Shown piece after piece: positions 42,078-42,950 of a stretch of DNA of 42,950 nucleotides. How positions within the stretch are numbered: the stretch's first letter is position 1; each line of letters opens with the position of its first letter. The position numbers and the translations under genes are program-made. The notes beneath the pieces are model-generated. The model was not told where the DNA came from. It saw only the letters and a list, made by a program, of their open reading frames with translations, and made no database searches. The DNA is taken from contig JABIBQ010000002.1 of NCBI GenBank assembly GCA_018652685.1, positions 1-42,950 on the forward strand. Direction: 5' to 3'. Origin of the DNA: Candidatus Bathyarchaeota archaeon (lineage in GTDB: Archaea > Thermoproteota > Bathyarchaeia > TCS64).

Positions 42078-42762
42078 AGCGGGCCAGGTCAAGCAGGCTC
42101 TTGTAGGGGTCATCTGATTTTACGACCCCACTTGCCACAAGGATACCCCTTGCACCCAAATCAAGGGCGGCTGAGGCGTCTTCCCCATTTGTGATACCCG
42201 CACCGCATAGGACGATCACGTTGGGATTCACAGAGTGTACACCCTTAACTGATCCAGATACTACCTCAGGCTGGGCTTTGGAGACTGAGATCCCCGAGCC
42301 TATGAGCTCGGATGGCTCTATGGCGATGACATCTGGGTTGAACAACGCAATCCTCTTCGCGGTTTCTACAGTGTCCGCGCAGACGCATGTGAACAAATCC
42401 ACCTCTTTCGCCCTTTGTATCGATTTTTCGATAACGTCCAGCGGTATCTGATGCTCGCTGTGGTTCAGCAGGGTCCCGTAGCAGCCTGACTCGGCCACTG
42501 CCTCTGGCAGGATATGCCCCGTGTTTCTCCCGGGGTAAACTGGATCGATGTGCTGAGAGAAAACTGGAACCTCGCTCGCATCAACCAGGGCCTGGATGTC
42601 AAGAGCCTGTGCGGCTAATGCAATACTGATACCTGTTTTCTCGCATACTCGTTCAGCGACACGGGCGAAATCCAGGGCTTTCTGACCTGTAGATCGCTCG
42701 TAGGTCTTGAGGTTGAGCAGGATCAGGGGGTAAGTTAAAACTCCAACGGACAACGCAATCAA
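42064..42762 (-). CDS. tpiA: Triosephosphate isomerase (archaeal type)
   Basis: 232 residues, the short archaeal TIM. It interconverts DHAP and glyceraldehyde-3-phosphate. Catalytic residues are Lys in 'LLNLKTYE', His in 'FSQHIDPV' and Glu in 'AIEPSELIG', with the phosphate loop 'CGAGITNGED'. There is no ATG near the family start; TTG 42762 or TTG 42753 must serve. A TATA box (42784-42792) 26 bases from 42762 fits a leaderless mRNA from that TTG. Confidence 0.92.
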   Translation of the reverse strand: MIALSVGVLTYPLILLNLKTYERSTGQKALDFARVAERVCEKTGISIALAAQALDIQALVDASEVPVFSQHIDPVYPGRNTGHILPEAVAESGCYGTLLNHSEHQIPLDVIEKSIQRAKEVDLFTCVCADTVETAKRIALFNPDVIAIEPSELIGSGISVSKAQPEVVSGSVKGVHSVNPNVIVLCGAGITNGEDASAALDLGARGILVASGVVKSDDPYKSLLDLARSMQR

Positions 42763-42783
42763 CGTGAATTGTGGTGATTCATC

Positions 42784-42792
42784 GTATTAATG
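42784..42792 (-). promoter_or_regulatory. TATA box of triosephosphate isomerase
   Basis: The minus strand reads CATTAATAC, centred 26 bases before TTG 42762. It supports that unusual start as the first codon of a leaderless mRNA. Confidence 0.45.
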
Positions 42793-42842
42793 GTTACGAG
42801 CCGCCAAGTCTTATAGAAGTTCAGCCCGATTCAATTACTACC

Positions 42843-42950
42843 ATGAAGCTTGACGGCCCAGTTATCCGATCAGGTCCACCAGGGCCCAATGTTACCAAGG
42901 TGCTGGAAGAGGCAGGGCTGGGTCCCGAGGATTATGGCTCACCCCTAGTC
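42843..42950 (+). CDS. Unidentified gene, N-terminal 36 residues only
   Basis: An ATG at 42843 opens a frame that runs to the window end. A TATA-like CTTATAG (42810-42816) lies 30 bases upstream, as for other genes here. The peptide begins 'MKLDGPVIRSGPPGPNVTKV' and continues with 'LEEAGLGPEDYGSPLV'. The 'PGPN' motif recalls the N-termini of class III aminotransferases, but this is too little to assign a function. Confidence 0.5.
   Translation, partial: MKLDGPVIRSGPPGPNVTKVLEEAGLGPEDYGSPLV

Noticed and set aside
1-42950. CRISPR array, insertion sequence, prophage or toxin-antitoxin system
   Set aside because: No regularly spaced repeats, transposase, integrase or paired small toxin and antitoxin genes were seen; genes are densely packed and mostly metabolic.

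Overview
The window is archaeal chromosome. The evidence is a run of archaeal information-processing genes (RIO1-type kinase, Pno1-like KH protein, topoisomerase VI B and A, PDCD5-like DNA-binding protein), an archaeal-type triosephosphate isomerase and phosphosugar mutase, and TATA boxes with few bacterial-style promoters. Many TATA boxes lie about 25-30 bases before the start codon, which suggests leaderless mRNAs. TTG and GTG starts are common, and genes inside operons often overlap as ATGA. I cannot fix the phylum from sequence alone. No phage, insertion sequence, CRISPR array, rRNA or tRNA was seen. No stretch over 300 bases lacks a gene; the longest gap is 34307-34538.

Layout. 1-2682 (minus): a fucose-isomerase-like gene cut by the window edge, then pyruvate kinase. 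2908-13023: two separate three-subunit molybdenum hydroxylase sets that face each other. The plus-strand set runs large, FAD and Fe-S subunit, then XdhC. The minus-strand set runs large, FAD and Fe-S subunit, then a MocA-like nucleotidyltransferase. A small membrane protein and a SelA-like PLP enzyme lie between them. 13180-15661: a NikR-like regulator divergent from a Zn/Cd-type P1B ATPase. 15719-16521: PDCD5 and a cysteine-rich thioredoxin-like protein. 16562-23164: a tungstate/molybdate ABC transporter (TupABC) divergent from a moaA-moaD-moaE-moaC-moaB-moeA operon, with an 8+8 base inverted repeat between the two promoters. 23207-25795: kynureninase, then an ArsR regulator and hemerythrin operon with a clear palindromic operator. 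25910-28876: a DUF362 protein and a DMSO-reductase-family molybdoenzyme. 28873-32203: a DUF1080 protein with a four-cysteine winged-helix regulator, a PNPOx-like flavoprotein and a class III CoA-transferase. 32211-34306: DNA glycosylase, inositol-phosphatase-family enzyme, SfsA. 34539-38584: rio1-pno1-top6B-top6A. 38626-42762: small membrane protein, two sugar nucleotidyltransferases, a phosphosugar mutase, triosephosphate isomerase. The window ends in an unidentified partial gene.

The main theme is molybdenum/tungsten. Metal uptake, most of the pterin cofactor pathway, a cofactor-maturation factor (XdhC), a putative cofactor nucleotidyltransferase and three different Mo/W enzymes lie within 26 kb. 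MoeB-type MoaD activation and a ModE-like regulator are not in the window. The substrates of the three enzymes cannot be read from the sequence. Small metal- or redox-sensing modules (NikR, ArsR-hemerythrin, Cys-rich proteins) are scattered between these genes.
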